Shown here one piece after another: positions 7,430-15,607 of a DNA stretch of 17,527 nucleotides. The stretch is taken from assembly GCA_947447095.1 (NCBI GenBank), contig CANFIL010000012.1, positions 1 through 17,527 on the forward strand, written 5' to 3'. Under the pieces are notes generated by a model that was not told the DNA's origin, searched no databases, and was given only the letters and a program-made list of their open reading frames with translations. How positions within the stretch are numbered: the stretch's first letter is position 1; every line of letters begins with the position of its first letter. This stretch comes from Actinomycetota bacterium (GTDB lineage Bacteria > Actinomycetota > Actinomycetes > S36-B12 > UBA5976). The translations under genes and the position numbers were made by a program.

Positions 7430-8644
7430 TTAGGCCATTGCCTTTTGCAGGTTCTCATTGATCGCAGCAAGGAAATCTTCGGTTGTGAGGTACGGCTGAT
7501 CTGGACCAATCAGCAATGCAAGGTCCTTCGTCATCTTGCCCTCTTCAACTGTCTCCACACATACCCGCTCAAGTGTCTGAGCGAACGCCGTCACCTCTGG
7601 TTGACCGTCGAGCTTGCCGCGATGAGCAAGACCTTGAGTCCACGCGAAGATCGATGCGATTGGGTTGGTCGATGTTGGCTTACCCTGCTGGTGCTGGCGG
7701 TAGTGACGAGTAACCGTTCCATGCGCAGCCTCTGCTTCAACGGTCTTGCCATCTGGAGTCATCAGTACTGAAGTCATCAAACCGAGTGAACCGAAGCCTT
7801 GAGCAACAGTGTCGGACTGAACGTCACCGTCGTAGTTCTTGCAGGCCCAGACGTATCCGCCTTCCCACTTCAGTGCGCTAGCAACCATGTCGTCAATCAA
7901 ACGATGTTCGTATGTGATGCCTGCAGCTGCAAAAGAATCTTTGAACTCCGCATCGAACACTTCTTGGAAGATGTCCTTGAAGCGGCCGTCGTATGCCTTG
8001 AGGATCGTGTTCTTTGTCGACAGATAGACCGGGTACTTACGATCCAGGCCATAACGCATAGATGCGCGAGCAAATTCTCGGATCGAATCATCAAGGTTGT
8101 ACATGCCCATAGCAACACCAGCTGCTGGGAAATCAAACACATTGAATGACATTGGCTCGCTGCCATCAGCAGGTTCGAATGTCATAGTCAATGTGCCAGC
8201 ACTTGGAACCTTGAAATCTGTTGCCTTGTACTGATCGCCAAATGCGTGACGGCCAACAATGATTGGCTTGTTCCAACCTGGAACCAATCGAGGAATGTTG
8301 CTGATGATGATTGGTTCGCGGAAGATTACGCCACCGAGAATATTGCGGATGGTGCCGTTTGGCGACTTCCACATCTTTTTCAAGCCGAATTCTTCAACGC
8401 GCGCTTCGTCGGGAGTGATGGTTGCGCACTTCACGCCAACGCCATGCTTCTTGATTGCATTAGCGGCATCGATCGTGACCTGGTCATCAGTCGCGTCACG
8501 GTGTTCCATACCAAGGTCGTAGTACTCGAGGTCGACATCGAGATACGGAAGGATCAGTTGATCCTTGATGAACTGCCAGATGATGCGAGTCATCTCATCG
8601 CCATCTAGCTCAACAACAGTGCCTTTAACCTTGATCTTTTCCAT
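7430..8644 (-). CDS. icd: Isocitrate dehydrogenase, eukaryotic-like dimeric NADP type
   Basis: Oxidative decarboxylation of isocitrate to 2-oxoglutarate in the citric acid cycle (404 aa). It aligns almost number for number with human IDH1: Ser94 in KSPNGTIR, Arg100, Arg109, Arg132 in GRHAFGDQY, Tyr139, Lys211, Asp251, and Asp274/Asp278 in DGDVQSD. AAHGTVTRH (306-314) carries the Arg313-His314 pair expected for NADP preference. This is the homodimeric subfamily, unlike the roughly 80-kDa monomeric enzyme of Streptomyces and Corynebacterium. The ATG has a good ribosome site, AGAGGA, about 7 bases upstream, and lies 29 bases after mdh, so mdh and icd are probably co-transcribed. Its stop abuts the xth start. 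Confidence 0.97.
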   Translation of the reverse strand: MEKIKVKGTVVELDGDEMTRIIWQFIKDQLILPYLDVDLEYYDLGMEHRDATDDQVTIDAANAIKKHGVGVKCATITPDEARVEEFGLKKMWKSPNGTIRNILGGVIFREPIIISNIPRLVPGWNKPIIVGRHAFGDQYKATDFKVPSAGTLTMTFEPADGSEPMSFNVFDFPAAGVAMGMYNLDDSIREFARASMRYGLDRKYPVYLSTKNTILKAYDGRFKDIFQEVFDAEFKDSFAAAGITYEHRLIDDMVASALKWEGGYVWACKNYDGDVQSDTVAQGFGSLGLMTSVLMTPDGKTVEAEAAHGTVTRHYRQHQQGKPTSTNPIASIFAWTQGLAHRGKLDGQPEVTAFAQTLERVCVETVEEGKMTKDLALLIGPDQPYLTTEDFLAAINENLQKAMA

Positions 8645-8673
8645 GACAATTCCTCTTAAGAGATCTTCAGTGC

Positions 8674-9624
8674 TTATAAGTCTTTTACGTCGGCTTGCTT
8701 TTCACGAACTGCTTCGGCTGCTTCTTTCAGACCGGCTAGTTCGCTTTCTGTAAGAGCAGTTTCGACAACGCGGCGAACACCTTCGCGGCCGATTTCAGCT
8801 TCAACACCGAGGTACACGCCTTCGATGCCGTATTCGCCATCAACCCATGCACACACTGGCATGACTGCGCCTGAATCTTCGATGACTGCCTTGGCCATAC
8901 GTGCGGCTGCAGCAGACGGTGCGTAGTACGCCGAACCAGTCTTGAGTAATGCGACAACTTCAGCGCCGCCGTTACGCGTGCGCACAACAAGCTCTTCGAT
9001 CTTTTCTGCCGAAAGCAAATCTGATAGTGGCTTTCCATCTACGGTGCAACGTGATGGAACAGGAACCATGGTGTCGCCATGTGAACCAAGTGTCAGTGTC
9101 TTCACAGATGAAACAGGAACCTGGAGTTCTTCGGCAACAAAGTTTGTGAAGCGTGCGGTATCGAGCATGCCTGCTTGACCAAGAACGCGATTCTTCGGGA
9201 AGTTTGTTGCAAGTTGTGCAAGTGCAGTCATTTCATCAAGTGGGTTTGAGACCACGATGATGACAGCGTTAGGTGCATGCTTGGCTACGTTCTCGGCAAC
9301 GCCGCGAACGATCTTTGCGTTGGTCTCGATGAGATCCATGCGGCTCATGCCTGGCTTGCGTGGCAGACCAGCAGTGATGACGACAACGTCAGATCCCGCG
9401 ATTGCTTCGTAGCCCTGTCCATCAACAGTTGTTGTTTGGCCGACAATCTTGGTTTCAAAACCTTCGATTGAACGCGACTGATTCATGTCGAGTGCAAGAC
9501 CTTCAGGCTTGCCTTCGAGAATGTCGGTGAGAACAACCGTGTCAACGATGTTGTACTCGGCGATACGTTGTGCAGTGGTTGATCCGTAGAAACCTGCACC
9601 TACAACTGTTACTTTGCCAGCCAT
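8674..9624 (-). CDS. mdh: Malate dehydrogenase, lactate-dehydrogenase-like type
   Basis: Interconverts malate and oxaloacetate with NAD (316 aa from the chosen start). The Rossmann motif is GAGFYGS at residues 9-15, with Asp34 after strand two as the NAD ribose ligand. The substrate loop AGLPRKPGMSR has Arg89 and Arg95, where arginine rather than glutamine at the first position favours malate over lactate. Asn127, Arg158 and catalytic His182 (LGSHGDTMVP) are present. The family is the compact LDH-like MDH, not the roughly 330-residue cytosolic type seen in Streptomyces. I chose ATG 9624, preceding MAGKVTVVGAG, because TAAAGGG lies 6 bases upstream and the fold begins there. An in-frame ATG at 9660 would add 12 basic residues with no family support. 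Confidence 0.95.
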   Translation of the reverse strand: MAGKVTVVGAGFYGSTTAQRIAEYNIVDTVVLTDILEGKPEGLALDMNQSRSIEGFETKIVGQTTTVDGQGYEAIAGSDVVVITAGLPRKPGMSRMDLIETNAKIVRGVAENVAKHAPNAVIIVVSNPLDEMTALAQLATNFPKNRVLGQAGMLDTARFTNFVAEELQVPVSSVKTLTLGSHGDTMVPVPSRCTVDGKPLSDLLSAEKIEELVVRTRNGGAEVVALLKTGSAYYAPSAAAARMAKAVIEDSGAVMPVCAWVDGEYGIEGVYLGVEAEIGREGVRRVVETALTESELAGLKEAAEAVREKQADVKDL

Positions 9625-9664
9625 GAAAAACCCTTTACTCGCTCGCGCCATGCGGCGCAAAGTA

Positions 9665-9678
9665 TCTTGATATCAAGA
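9665..9678. promoter_or_regulatory. Perfect 14-bp palindrome upstream of mdh, candidate operator
   Basis: TCTTGATATCAAGA is its own reverse complement. It lies 41 bases upstream of the mdh ATG in the 84-base gap between DUF3017 and mdh. A modest -10 candidate, GATACT on the minus strand, overlaps its downstream edge (complement of 9661-9666), and the upstream -35 is poor. The dyad fits a dimeric repressor or activator of the mdh-icd transcript. The palindrome is seen; the regulator is unknown. Confidence 0.5.
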
Positions 9679-9708
9679 CAGTTCTAGATTACTGCACTTA
9701 GACGTGGA

Positions 9709-9981
9709 CTAGATATTGCGGTGTGGGACCACAAGAGCCAACACCAGCAACGTGATTCCCAGCGTCAATAAGACTGTGAGATCAATTCGGCGACGACGAA
9801 CTCGAAGAAGTCCTGCAGCCTGATCCGAAAGCACGAAACGCAGCGCACATGCCCACAGGACACTGCCTGCAAAGAGCACCGCGCCAGCGCGAAAATCGAC
9901 GAAAACCACGAGCAGCATGCTGACGGCAAGCAATGCATAGACCGAAAGTAACGGCCATTGCTTACTGAGTAATTTTCTCAT
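9709..9981 (-). CDS. DUF3017 small membrane protein
   Basis: A 90-residue membrane protein with three predicted hydrophobic segments (about 10-28, 31-50 and 67-86). A positively charged stretch, RVRRRR (60-65), precedes the last helix, suggesting that loop faces the cytoplasm. Composition, size and location after purH and next to mdh match the actinobacterial DUF3017 family; its function is unknown. The ATG is preceded by an in-frame TGA three codons upstream, so the N terminus cannot be longer. There is no strong ribosome site. The gap to purH is 42 bases with no terminator seen, so it is probably the last cistron of the suc-pur run. Confidence 0.8.
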   Translation of the reverse strand: MRKLLSKQWPLLSVYALLAVSMLLVVFVDFRAGAVLFAGSVLWACALRFVLSDQAAGLLRVRRRRIDLTVLLTLGITLLVLALVVPHRNI

Positions 9982-10023
9982 CGTGGGTCAATCTTGCCAG
10001 TGCTCGAGTGATTCCGACCCGAC

Positions 10024-11583
10024 TTAGTGGAAGAAATGTCGAGTGCCGGTGACATACATGGTGACGCCAGCTGCGCGAGCGGAGGCAAATACTTCCTCGT
10101 CACGAAGCGATCCGCCCGGCTGGACGACTGCTTTCACTCCAGCATCCAAGAGAACTTGTAAGCCATCGGCGAATGGGAAGAATGCATCGGATGCAACAAC
10201 ACTGCCCTGTGCTCGATCAGCGCCGGCTCGAGTGACGGCCAAATGCGCAGAATCCACGCGGTTAACTTGGCCCATACCGATTCCCACAGCCGCCTGATCT
10301 TTCGCAAGCAAAATTGCATTCGACTTCACGCAGCGAACAGCACTCCATGCGAACTCGAGGTCGCGCAACGTTGCAGCATCAGCAGCATCACCAGAGACTA
10401 AAGTCCACGTTGAACTGCTATCCCCTGCTGCTTGCATGCGATCTTGAGTTTGTAACAGCATGCCGCCAGAAATCGGACGCATCTCTGCATGCGCAGCAGG
10501 ATCAACCGGAGCCGCCACGAGCAATCGGATATTCGCCTTGGCCTTCAACACCTCAAGCGCATCGTCATCGAATGCTGGCGCAACGATAACTTCGGTAAAA
10601 ACTTCGGAGACTGCAGTTGCCATCGCACGATTGACTGAACGGTTGGTAGCAATCACACCACCGAATGCACTCACGGGATCTGTAGCATGTGCCTTCGCAT
10701 AGGCCTCATCAATCGTTGCGCCAACAGCTACGCCACATGGATTTGCATGCTTGATGATCGCAACGGCTGGTTCAGTGTGGTCATATGCAGCACGCCGCGC
10801 AGCATCACCGTCAACGTAATTGTTGTATGACATTTCTTTGCCATGTAACTGCTCAGCCTGTGCAATACCTTCGGCGCCACTGAGTGCAATGTAAAGCGCT
10901 GCCTCTTGGTGTGGGTTCTCGCCATAACGAAGAGTTTGCGCTCGTTCCCAAATACCGCCCATCCATGCCGGTAGATCATCGCCTTCACCGAGCAACGTGC
11001 TACCAAGCCACGATGCAACAGCAACGTCGTACGCAGCAACATGGCGGAAAGCATCACGTGCAAGCGCGGTGCGTTGCAGCAAAGTGAAGCCTTCGCCCGA
11101 AACTGCTGCAAGTACTTCTTCATAGCGATTTGGGCTGACAACGATGGCGACATTGGCATGATTTTTTGCACTTGCCCGAACCATCGCTGGACCACCAATG
11201 TCGATCTGCTCAACGCACTCATCGGTGCTGGCACCAGATGCGACAGTCTGGGTAAAGGGGTAAAGATTTACGACAACGAGATCGAATGGTTCAATACCGA
11301 GCTCATCCAATTGGCGCGCATGATCAGGATTACGAAGGTCTGCCAGGATGCCGCCATGAATTGATGGGTGCAAAGTCTTTACACGACCATCAAGACATTC
11401 AGCAAAGCCTGTGACGTCCTTTACTTCGGTAACAGGAATTCCCAAGCGTGAAATCTGAGCCGCAGTGCTACCAGTTGAAACGATTGCGACACCAGCGTCA
11501 TGCAGACCGTGGGCAAGTTCGTTCAAACCTGTTTTGTCATAAACGCTGACGAGTGCGCGACGGATCTTTTTGGTTTCAGTCAT
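10024..11583 (-). CDS. purH: Bifunctional AICAR formyltransferase / IMP cyclohydrolase
   Basis: Last two steps of purine synthesis: 10-formyl-THF-dependent formylation of AICAR, then ring closure to IMP (519 aa from the chosen start). The N-terminal cyclohydrolase (MGS-like) domain runs from ALVSVYDKTG through GRVKTLHPSIHGGIL and VVVNLYPF (about 10-110). The formyltransferase part has RYGENPHQ (219-226), SYNNYVDGDAA, the catalytic KHANPCG (278-284) and DPVSAFGG. The C terminus is the PGGSLRDEE to TGTRHFFH signature. I chose ATG 11583 (MTETKKIRRALVS) because AAGAAGG (complement of 11590-11596) lies 6 bases upstream. An in-frame start at 11616 would add 11 mostly basic residues. The start overlaps the purN 3' end by 8 bases, so the two purine genes are translationally linked. 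Confidence 0.97.
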   Translation of the reverse strand: MTETKKIRRALVSVYDKTGLNELAHGLHDAGVAIVSTGSTAAQISRLGIPVTEVKDVTGFAECLDGRVKTLHPSIHGGILADLRNPDHARQLDELGIEPFDLVVVNLYPFTQTVASGASTDECVEQIDIGGPAMVRASAKNHANVAIVVSPNRYEEVLAAVSGEGFTLLQRTALARDAFRHVAAYDVAVASWLGSTLLGEGDDLPAWMGGIWERAQTLRYGENPHQEAALYIALSGAEGIAQAEQLHGKEMSYNNYVDGDAARRAAYDHTEPAVAIIKHANPCGVAVGATIDEAYAKAHATDPVSAFGGVIATNRSVNRAMATAVSEVFTEVIVAPAFDDDALEVLKAKANIRLLVAAPVDPAAHAEMRPISGGMLLQTQDRMQAAGDSSSTWTLVSGDAADAATLRDLEFAWSAVRCVKSNAILLAKDQAAVGIGMGQVNRVDSAHLAVTRAGADRAQGSVVASDAFFPFADGLQVLLDAGVKAVVQPGGSLRDEEVFASARAAGVTMYVTGTRHFFH

Positions 11584-12163
11584 GGTGAACCTTCTTGATA
11601 GTGATCTCGCCCGCAATAATTTTGCGAACAGTTTCGACGAGTAACTCGCGCTCTACAACTTTGATACGTTCGTGCAAACTTTCTTCGGTGTCATCTCGTT
11701 TGATGTCAACTACACGCTGGACGATGACATCCCCAGTATCCATTCCGGCATCCACAAAATGAATTGTTGATCCAGTTTCAGTTGCTCCCGAGGCAAGTGC
11801 ATCGCGCACAGCGTGGGCACCAGGAAAGAGCGGAAGCAACGCTGGATGAGTGTTGATGATTCTGCCTTCACATTCTTCGAGTGTTGCAGGGCCGATAATT
11901 CTCATAAATCCAGCCGAAATAATAAGGTCGGGACTTGCCTGGACAATGGCATCGCGCAATTGCGCATCCCACTCAGAGCGATCGCCATTTAATGCAACGA
12001 TCCGAGCTGGGATTCCAGCAACTTCAGCTCGATTGATTGCTGGGCAAGCAACATCGCAGATAAGTGTGCGAATTGTGATTCCAAGCGAGTCTTGCGAATC
12101 AATAAGAGCCTGGAAGAGCGTGCCAGAGCCTGAGGCTAAGACAACAACCTTTAATGGCTCCAT
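11576..12163 (-). CDS. purN: Phosphoribosylglycinamide formyltransferase
   Basis: Formyl transfer from 10-formyl-THF to GAR, an early purine step (195 aa, typical length). SGSGT at residues 11-15 is the phosphate-binding start of the fold. Catalytic Asn104 and His106 lie in NTHPALLPLFPGAHA, and Asp142 in HFVDAGMDTGDV; these match the Asn-His-Asp triad of the E. coli enzyme. The ATG lies 13 bases after the DUF6350 stop and lacks a clear purine-rich ribosome site, so reinitiation from the upstream gene is likely. The stop lies inside purH, 8 bases overlapping. The second position of the phosphate loop reads SGSGTLFQ where many homologues have SGNGSNLQ, a tolerated variant. Confidence 0.97.
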   Translation of the reverse strand: MEPLKVVVLASGSGTLFQALIDSQDSLGITIRTLICDVACPAINRAEVAGIPARIVALNGDRSEWDAQLRDAIVQASPDLIISAGFMRIIGPATLEECEGRIINTHPALLPLFPGAHAVRDALASGATETGSTIHFVDAGMDTGDVIVQRVVDIKRDDTEESLHERIKVVERELLVETVRKIIAGEITIKKVHHD

Positions 12164-12176
12164 AAGCCAAGTCTAT

Positions 12177-13490
12177 TTACTGCTCTTCGGGCTCGTGTCG
12201 GTGCCGCAGGATAAACAGCATCGAAATCAGAAATCGCGGCACTACAAGGAGCACTAAAGCAGTAACTCCACAAATGGTGAACGCCTCTGTTGCTACCTCA
12301 GCGGGATGTGGTCCGACGAACTTGAGTTGATTAGTGCCTAGCGAGCCGCTTGAGGCTGAGCACAACAGGAACACAATCAGCGCAAGTACGGCGTCTGCAA
12401 TCACCGTCACAACTACTTCATATCCGCTGATCATGTGTCTAATGCTTGGAATGAATTGCACTTTCTGGGGCCGCCATTGCAATCGCGGTAACGACAAATA
12501 CATTGCAATCCCGGCCACAATTGGAACGGCAATTACTAACTGTCCATAAGGGAGAGCCTCGCTGGGAAGCGAAGCAAGTAATGGAAACGCAGGTAACCGT
12601 CCTGGCGTAGCCGATGTTGCAGAAACCGCGGCACTGGCACCCAAAGCAAAACCCGGGCCAATGAAATACGCCATTGACCACAAGGCTGCCGTAGGAACAT
12701 AACCAATTCCTAAGAGCGCCAAGAACAGACCATCCAGAAATGACGGCGCCATCAGAGTTGCAACTGAGCGAACCTCTGTGAAGTGAAGCGCGAGCGCAAC
12801 CGTGCTGCCAAGCGCGCCGGCGAAGACGAGAAATGATGCAGCCAATGCGCCGGGACGCAAGCCATCCACAATGACCCGCGGAAGCGGCTCAATCAAAATC
12901 GAACGTGACGGCGCGTATGTCACGATGCAGGCAACTGTGACGCAGAAGCTCACCACTAAACAATGAACGATCGCTCTCCAGAACACGACATACAAATCGT
13001 TCGTGCTTGATATGAAAGCAATGAGTCCGCCGATCAATGAGTACACGACGGTGATGTGCCCAGAGATCAACCAAAAGTCTTTTGCGGTTTTCGGTTCAGA
13101 ACTTTTTATTGCCCAATGCGTTGACTTCCACAAAAACACAATCGGGAGAACAATGAATCCCCATGGCAAGAGTCCAAGAACATTTCCGCCAATAACGACT
13201 GGGACGAGTTGGATACCTAGCCATGAAACACCACAGGCCCGAAGTACCTGAGTTGTCGATTCATTGCCGTGGGCTGCAAAAAGCCATACCCCCATGACAA
13301 GGGCAAATATCGAAACCAGACCTAAAGTGATCGCGCCTAGCGTCGCTAAAACACTCGCTATCGGAATTGGATGCTCAGCAATGTGCTCTTCGCGCACAGG
13401 CTGACGCCACTGGCGCGATGGACGCGCAGGCGGTCGACTATCAGTAGGCACAACAGCAATAGTTCCAGCACTTGTCGATCTGATCGGCAA
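12177..13490 (-). CDS. DUF6350 polytopic membrane protein
   Basis: A 437-residue integral membrane protein of unknown function, found in actinobacteria between sucD and purN. A basic, proline-rich cytoplasmic leader (about 1-35) is followed by roughly nine or ten hydrophobic segments. The stretch MAYFIGPGFALGASAAVSATSATPGRLPAFPLLASLPSE (written here only as motifs: GPGFALG, then GRLPAFPLLASLP) is the recognisable family signature. No catalytic motif, transporter signature or ATPase is seen. The start is TTG at 13490, 13 bases after sucD, without a clear ribosome site; GTG at codon 14 is an alternative. Location in a suc-pur operon does not define a role. Confidence 0.8.
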   Translation of the reverse strand: MPIRSTSAGTIAVVPTDSRPPARPSRQWRQPVREEHIAEHPIPIASVLATLGAITLGLVSIFALVMGVWLFAAHGNESTTQVLRACGVSWLGIQLVPVVIGGNVLGLLPWGFIVLPIVFLWKSTHWAIKSSEPKTAKDFWLISGHITVVYSLIGGLIAFISSTNDLYVVFWRAIVHCLVVSFCVTVACIVTYAPSRSILIEPLPRVIVDGLRPGALAASFLVFAGALGSTVALALHFTEVRSVATLMAPSFLDGLFLALLGIGYVPTAALWSMAYFIGPGFALGASAAVSATSATPGRLPAFPLLASLPSEALPYGQLVIAVPIVAGIAMYLSLPRLQWRPQKVQFIPSIRHMISGYEVVVTVIADAVLALIVFLLCSASSGSLGTNQLKFVGPHPAEVATEAFTICGVTALVLLVVPRFLISMLFILRHRHEPEEQ

Positions 13491-13503
13491 GCGACACGAA
13501 GAA

Positions 13504-14370
13504 CTACTTAAGGAGTTCGCGAACCAAGCGAGCTGCCTCGCTCGGAGTCTTGCCCACCTTCACACCAACTGCTTCCAATGCGCTCTGCTTGGCAGCGGCG
13601 GTTCCACTTGAACCGGACACAATTGCGCCAGCATGACCCATGGTCTTGCCTTCTGGAGCAGTGAAGCCTGCAACATAGCCAACAACTGGCTTGGTGACGT
13701 TGTCCTTGATAAATGCGGCTGCGCGCTCTTCTGCATCGCCACCGATTTCGCCAATCATGACGATCACTTCGGTGTTGGGATCTGCTTGGAATGCGGCTAG
13801 TGCATCAATGTGCGTTGTGCCGATGATTGGATCGCCACCGATACCAACGCAGGTTGAGAAACCGATGTCGCGAAGTTCGAACATCATTTGGTAGGTCAAG
13901 GTGCCGGACTTGCTGACAAGACCAATGCGACCTGACTGTGTGATGTCGCCAGGAATAATTCCAGCGTTTGACTTTCCTGGACTGATAAGACCTGGGCAGT
14001 TCGGTCCGATGACGCGAGTCGTGCCCGCATTTTGGGCGTACTGGAAGAACGACGCTGTGTCGTGAACTGGAACACCTTCGGTGATGACCACGCACAGCGG
14101 GACTTGAGCGTCAACTGCTTCGATGACTGCACCCTTAGTGAACTTCGGTGGAACGAAGACAACCGATACGTTTGCGCCAGTTGCTGCCACAGCTTCTTGC
14201 ACCGAATTAAAAACCGGAATGCCATCTACTTCTTGGCCGCCCTTGCCTGGAGTTACACCAGCGACAACGTTGGTTCCACTAGCAACCATGCGACGGGTGT
14301 GCTTGGTTCCTTCGGAACCGGTCATGCCTTGAACAAGGATCTTGCTGTTCTCGTCTAGAAAAATCGCCAT
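13504..14370 (-). CDS. sucD: Succinyl-CoA synthetase alpha subunit
   Basis: Alpha subunit of succinyl-CoA synthetase (288 aa), which makes ATP or GTP while converting succinyl-CoA to succinate. The N-terminal CoA-binding Rossmann domain has GMTGSEGTKHT (15-25) and PGKGG (41-45). GPNCPGLISPGKSN (122-135) and VSKSGTLTY (152-160) follow. The phosphorylated histidine is His246 in APEGKTMGHAGAI, the same number as in E. coli. The glutamate that stabilises it is in MIGEIGGDAEE (205-215). The ATG lies 6 bases after the sucC stop, and AGGA overlaps that stop 4 bases upstream, so the two subunits are produced together. Confidence 0.98.
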   Translation of the reverse strand: MAIFLDENSKILVQGMTGSEGTKHTRRMVASGTNVVAGVTPGKGGQEVDGIPVFNSVQEAVAATGANVSVVFVPPKFTKGAVIEAVDAQVPLCVVITEGVPVHDTASFFQYAQNAGTTRVIGPNCPGLISPGKSNAGIIPGDITQSGRIGLVSKSGTLTYQMMFELRDIGFSTCVGIGGDPIIGTTHIDALAAFQADPNTEVIVMIGEIGGDAEERAAAFIKDNVTKPVVGYVAGFTAPEGKTMGHAGAIVSGSSGTAAAKQSALEAVGVKVGKTPSEAARLVRELLK

Positions 14371-14376
14371 GGGGTC

Positions 14377-15552
14377 CTACTTACCTGCTGCTAGTTGAGC
14401 GACGCGACGTGCGGCATCGTCCATAGTCTCTACACGTTCAATGAGTGCAATGCCGGACTCGTCGAGAATGCGACGACCTTCGGCTGCGTTGTTGCCATCA
14501 ATGCGGCACACGATTGGCTTGGTGACGGGTTCGCCACGATCTGCGAGCATCGCAACTGCTTGCACAATTCCGTTTGCTACTGCATCACAGGCTGTGATGC
14601 CACCAAATACGTTAACGAATACCGCCTTGACGTCTGGATCGCCGAGCACGATGTCAAGACCGTTAGCCATGACCTGTGCGCTTGCGCCACCACCAATGTC
14701 GAGGAAGTTCGCTGGCTTTACGCCACCGAATTCTTCGCCAGCATAAGCAACTACGTCGAGCGTTGACATGACAAGACCAGCGCCGTTACCGATGATGCCA
14801 ACTTCGCCATCAAGCTTGACGTAGTTCAAATCAAGTTCGGTTGCACGCAGTTCAATCGGATCAGTTTCTGAATTGTCAACGAGTGCTGCGTGGGCTTCGT
14901 GACGGTACGACGCATTGTCGTCCAGTGACACCTTGCCATCGAGTGCAAGAACAACACCTTCAGGAGTCTTCGCCAAAGGATTAACTTCAACCAAGGTTGC
15001 GTCTTCCTTCACGAGGACGTTCCACAAGTTCTGCAGGATATCGACGATTTGATCGCGAACATCCGCAGGGAAGTTTGCGGCTTCAACAATCTCGGTTGCC
15101 TTTTCCTTGGTGCAACCTTCAATTGCATCAACGCGAATCTTGGCAAGTGCCTCAGGCTTTGTTGCTGCGACTTCTTCAATTTCCATTCCGCCTTCGACCG
15201 AAGCCATAGCAAGGAATGAACGATTTGTGCGATCAAGAAGGAATGACACGTAGTACTCAGTTTCGATGTCAGCAGCTGCGGCCACAAGAATCTTGCGCAC
15301 AGTGTGACCCTTGATGTCGAGTCCAAGAATGTTTGTTGCGTGCTCAAATGCTTCGTCGGGAGTCTGTGCCAGCTTGACGCCGCCAGCCTTTCCACGACCG
15401 CCGACTTTCACCTGAGCCTTGACGACAACGAGGCCGCCAATCTCGGCTGCAGCTGCGCGAGCTTCTTCCGCAGTGGTGCACACCTTGCCCGGTACAACCG
15501 GAACATTGTGTGCAGCGAATAGGTCCTTGGCTTGGTACTCGTAGAGATCCAC
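14377..15552 (-). CDS. sucC: Succinyl-CoA synthetase beta subunit
   Basis: ATP-grasp beta subunit (391 aa) that binds nucleotide and partners SucD. Its N-terminal region carries KAQVKVGGRGKAGGVK (45-60), the nucleotide-binding loop; LVEVNPLA, the metal-binding acidic motif, comes mid-protein. The C-terminal half has GNGAGLVM and ANFLDIGGGA, typical of the CoA-ligase domain. The start is GTG at 15552. An in-frame TAG two codons upstream (15556-15558) proves that it cannot be longer, although the ribosome site is weak (GAAAG about 16 bases away). First gene of the sucC-sucD-DUF6350-purN-purH run. Nucleotide choice (ATP or GTP) was not decided from sequence. Confidence 0.98.
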   Translation of the reverse strand: MDLYEYQAKDLFAAHNVPVVPGKVCTTAEEARAAAAEIGGLVVVKAQVKVGGRGKAGGVKLAQTPDEAFEHATNILGLDIKGHTVRKILVAAAADIETEYYVSFLLDRTNRSFLAMASVEGGMEIEEVAATKPEALAKIRVDAIEGCTKEKATEIVEAANFPADVRDQIVDILQNLWNVLVKEDATLVEVNPLAKTPEGVVLALDGKVSLDDNASYRHEAHAALVDNSETDPIELRATELDLNYVKLDGEVGIIGNGAGLVMSTLDVVAYAGEEFGGVKPANFLDIGGGASAQVMANGLDIVLGDPDVKAVFVNVFGGITACDAVANGIVQAVAMLADRGEPVTKPIVCRIDGNNAAEGRRILDESGIALIERVETMDDAARRVAQLAAGK

Positions 15553-15584
15553 GTACTACGTCACTTTCTTTTCGATCACACGTT

Positions 15585-15604
15585 CTTCACTAAGACTAGT
15601 GAAG
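15585..15604. promoter_or_regulatory. Strong hairpin between the cobalamin-binding gene and sucC
   Basis: CTTCACTA (15585-15592), loop AGAC, and TAGTGAAG (15597-15604) form a perfect 8-bp stem with a tetraloop. It lies 3 bases after the cobalamin-binding gene stop and 32 bases before the sucC GTG. No U-run follows on the minus strand. It may be a U-less terminator separating the two genes, an attenuator of sucC, or an operator dyad. Seen: the pairing. Inferred: any of these roles. Confidence 0.45.
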
Positions 15605-15607
15605 GCG

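Noticed and set aside
8653..8662. CTCTTAAGAG palindrome between mdh and icd
   Set aside because: Ten bases with no loop; half of it is the icd ribosome site AGAGGA, which explains the purine run.
10728..11234. A 168-codon minus-strand open frame within purH
   Set aside because: It overlaps the AICAR transformylase motifs of purH in another frame and resembles no known family.
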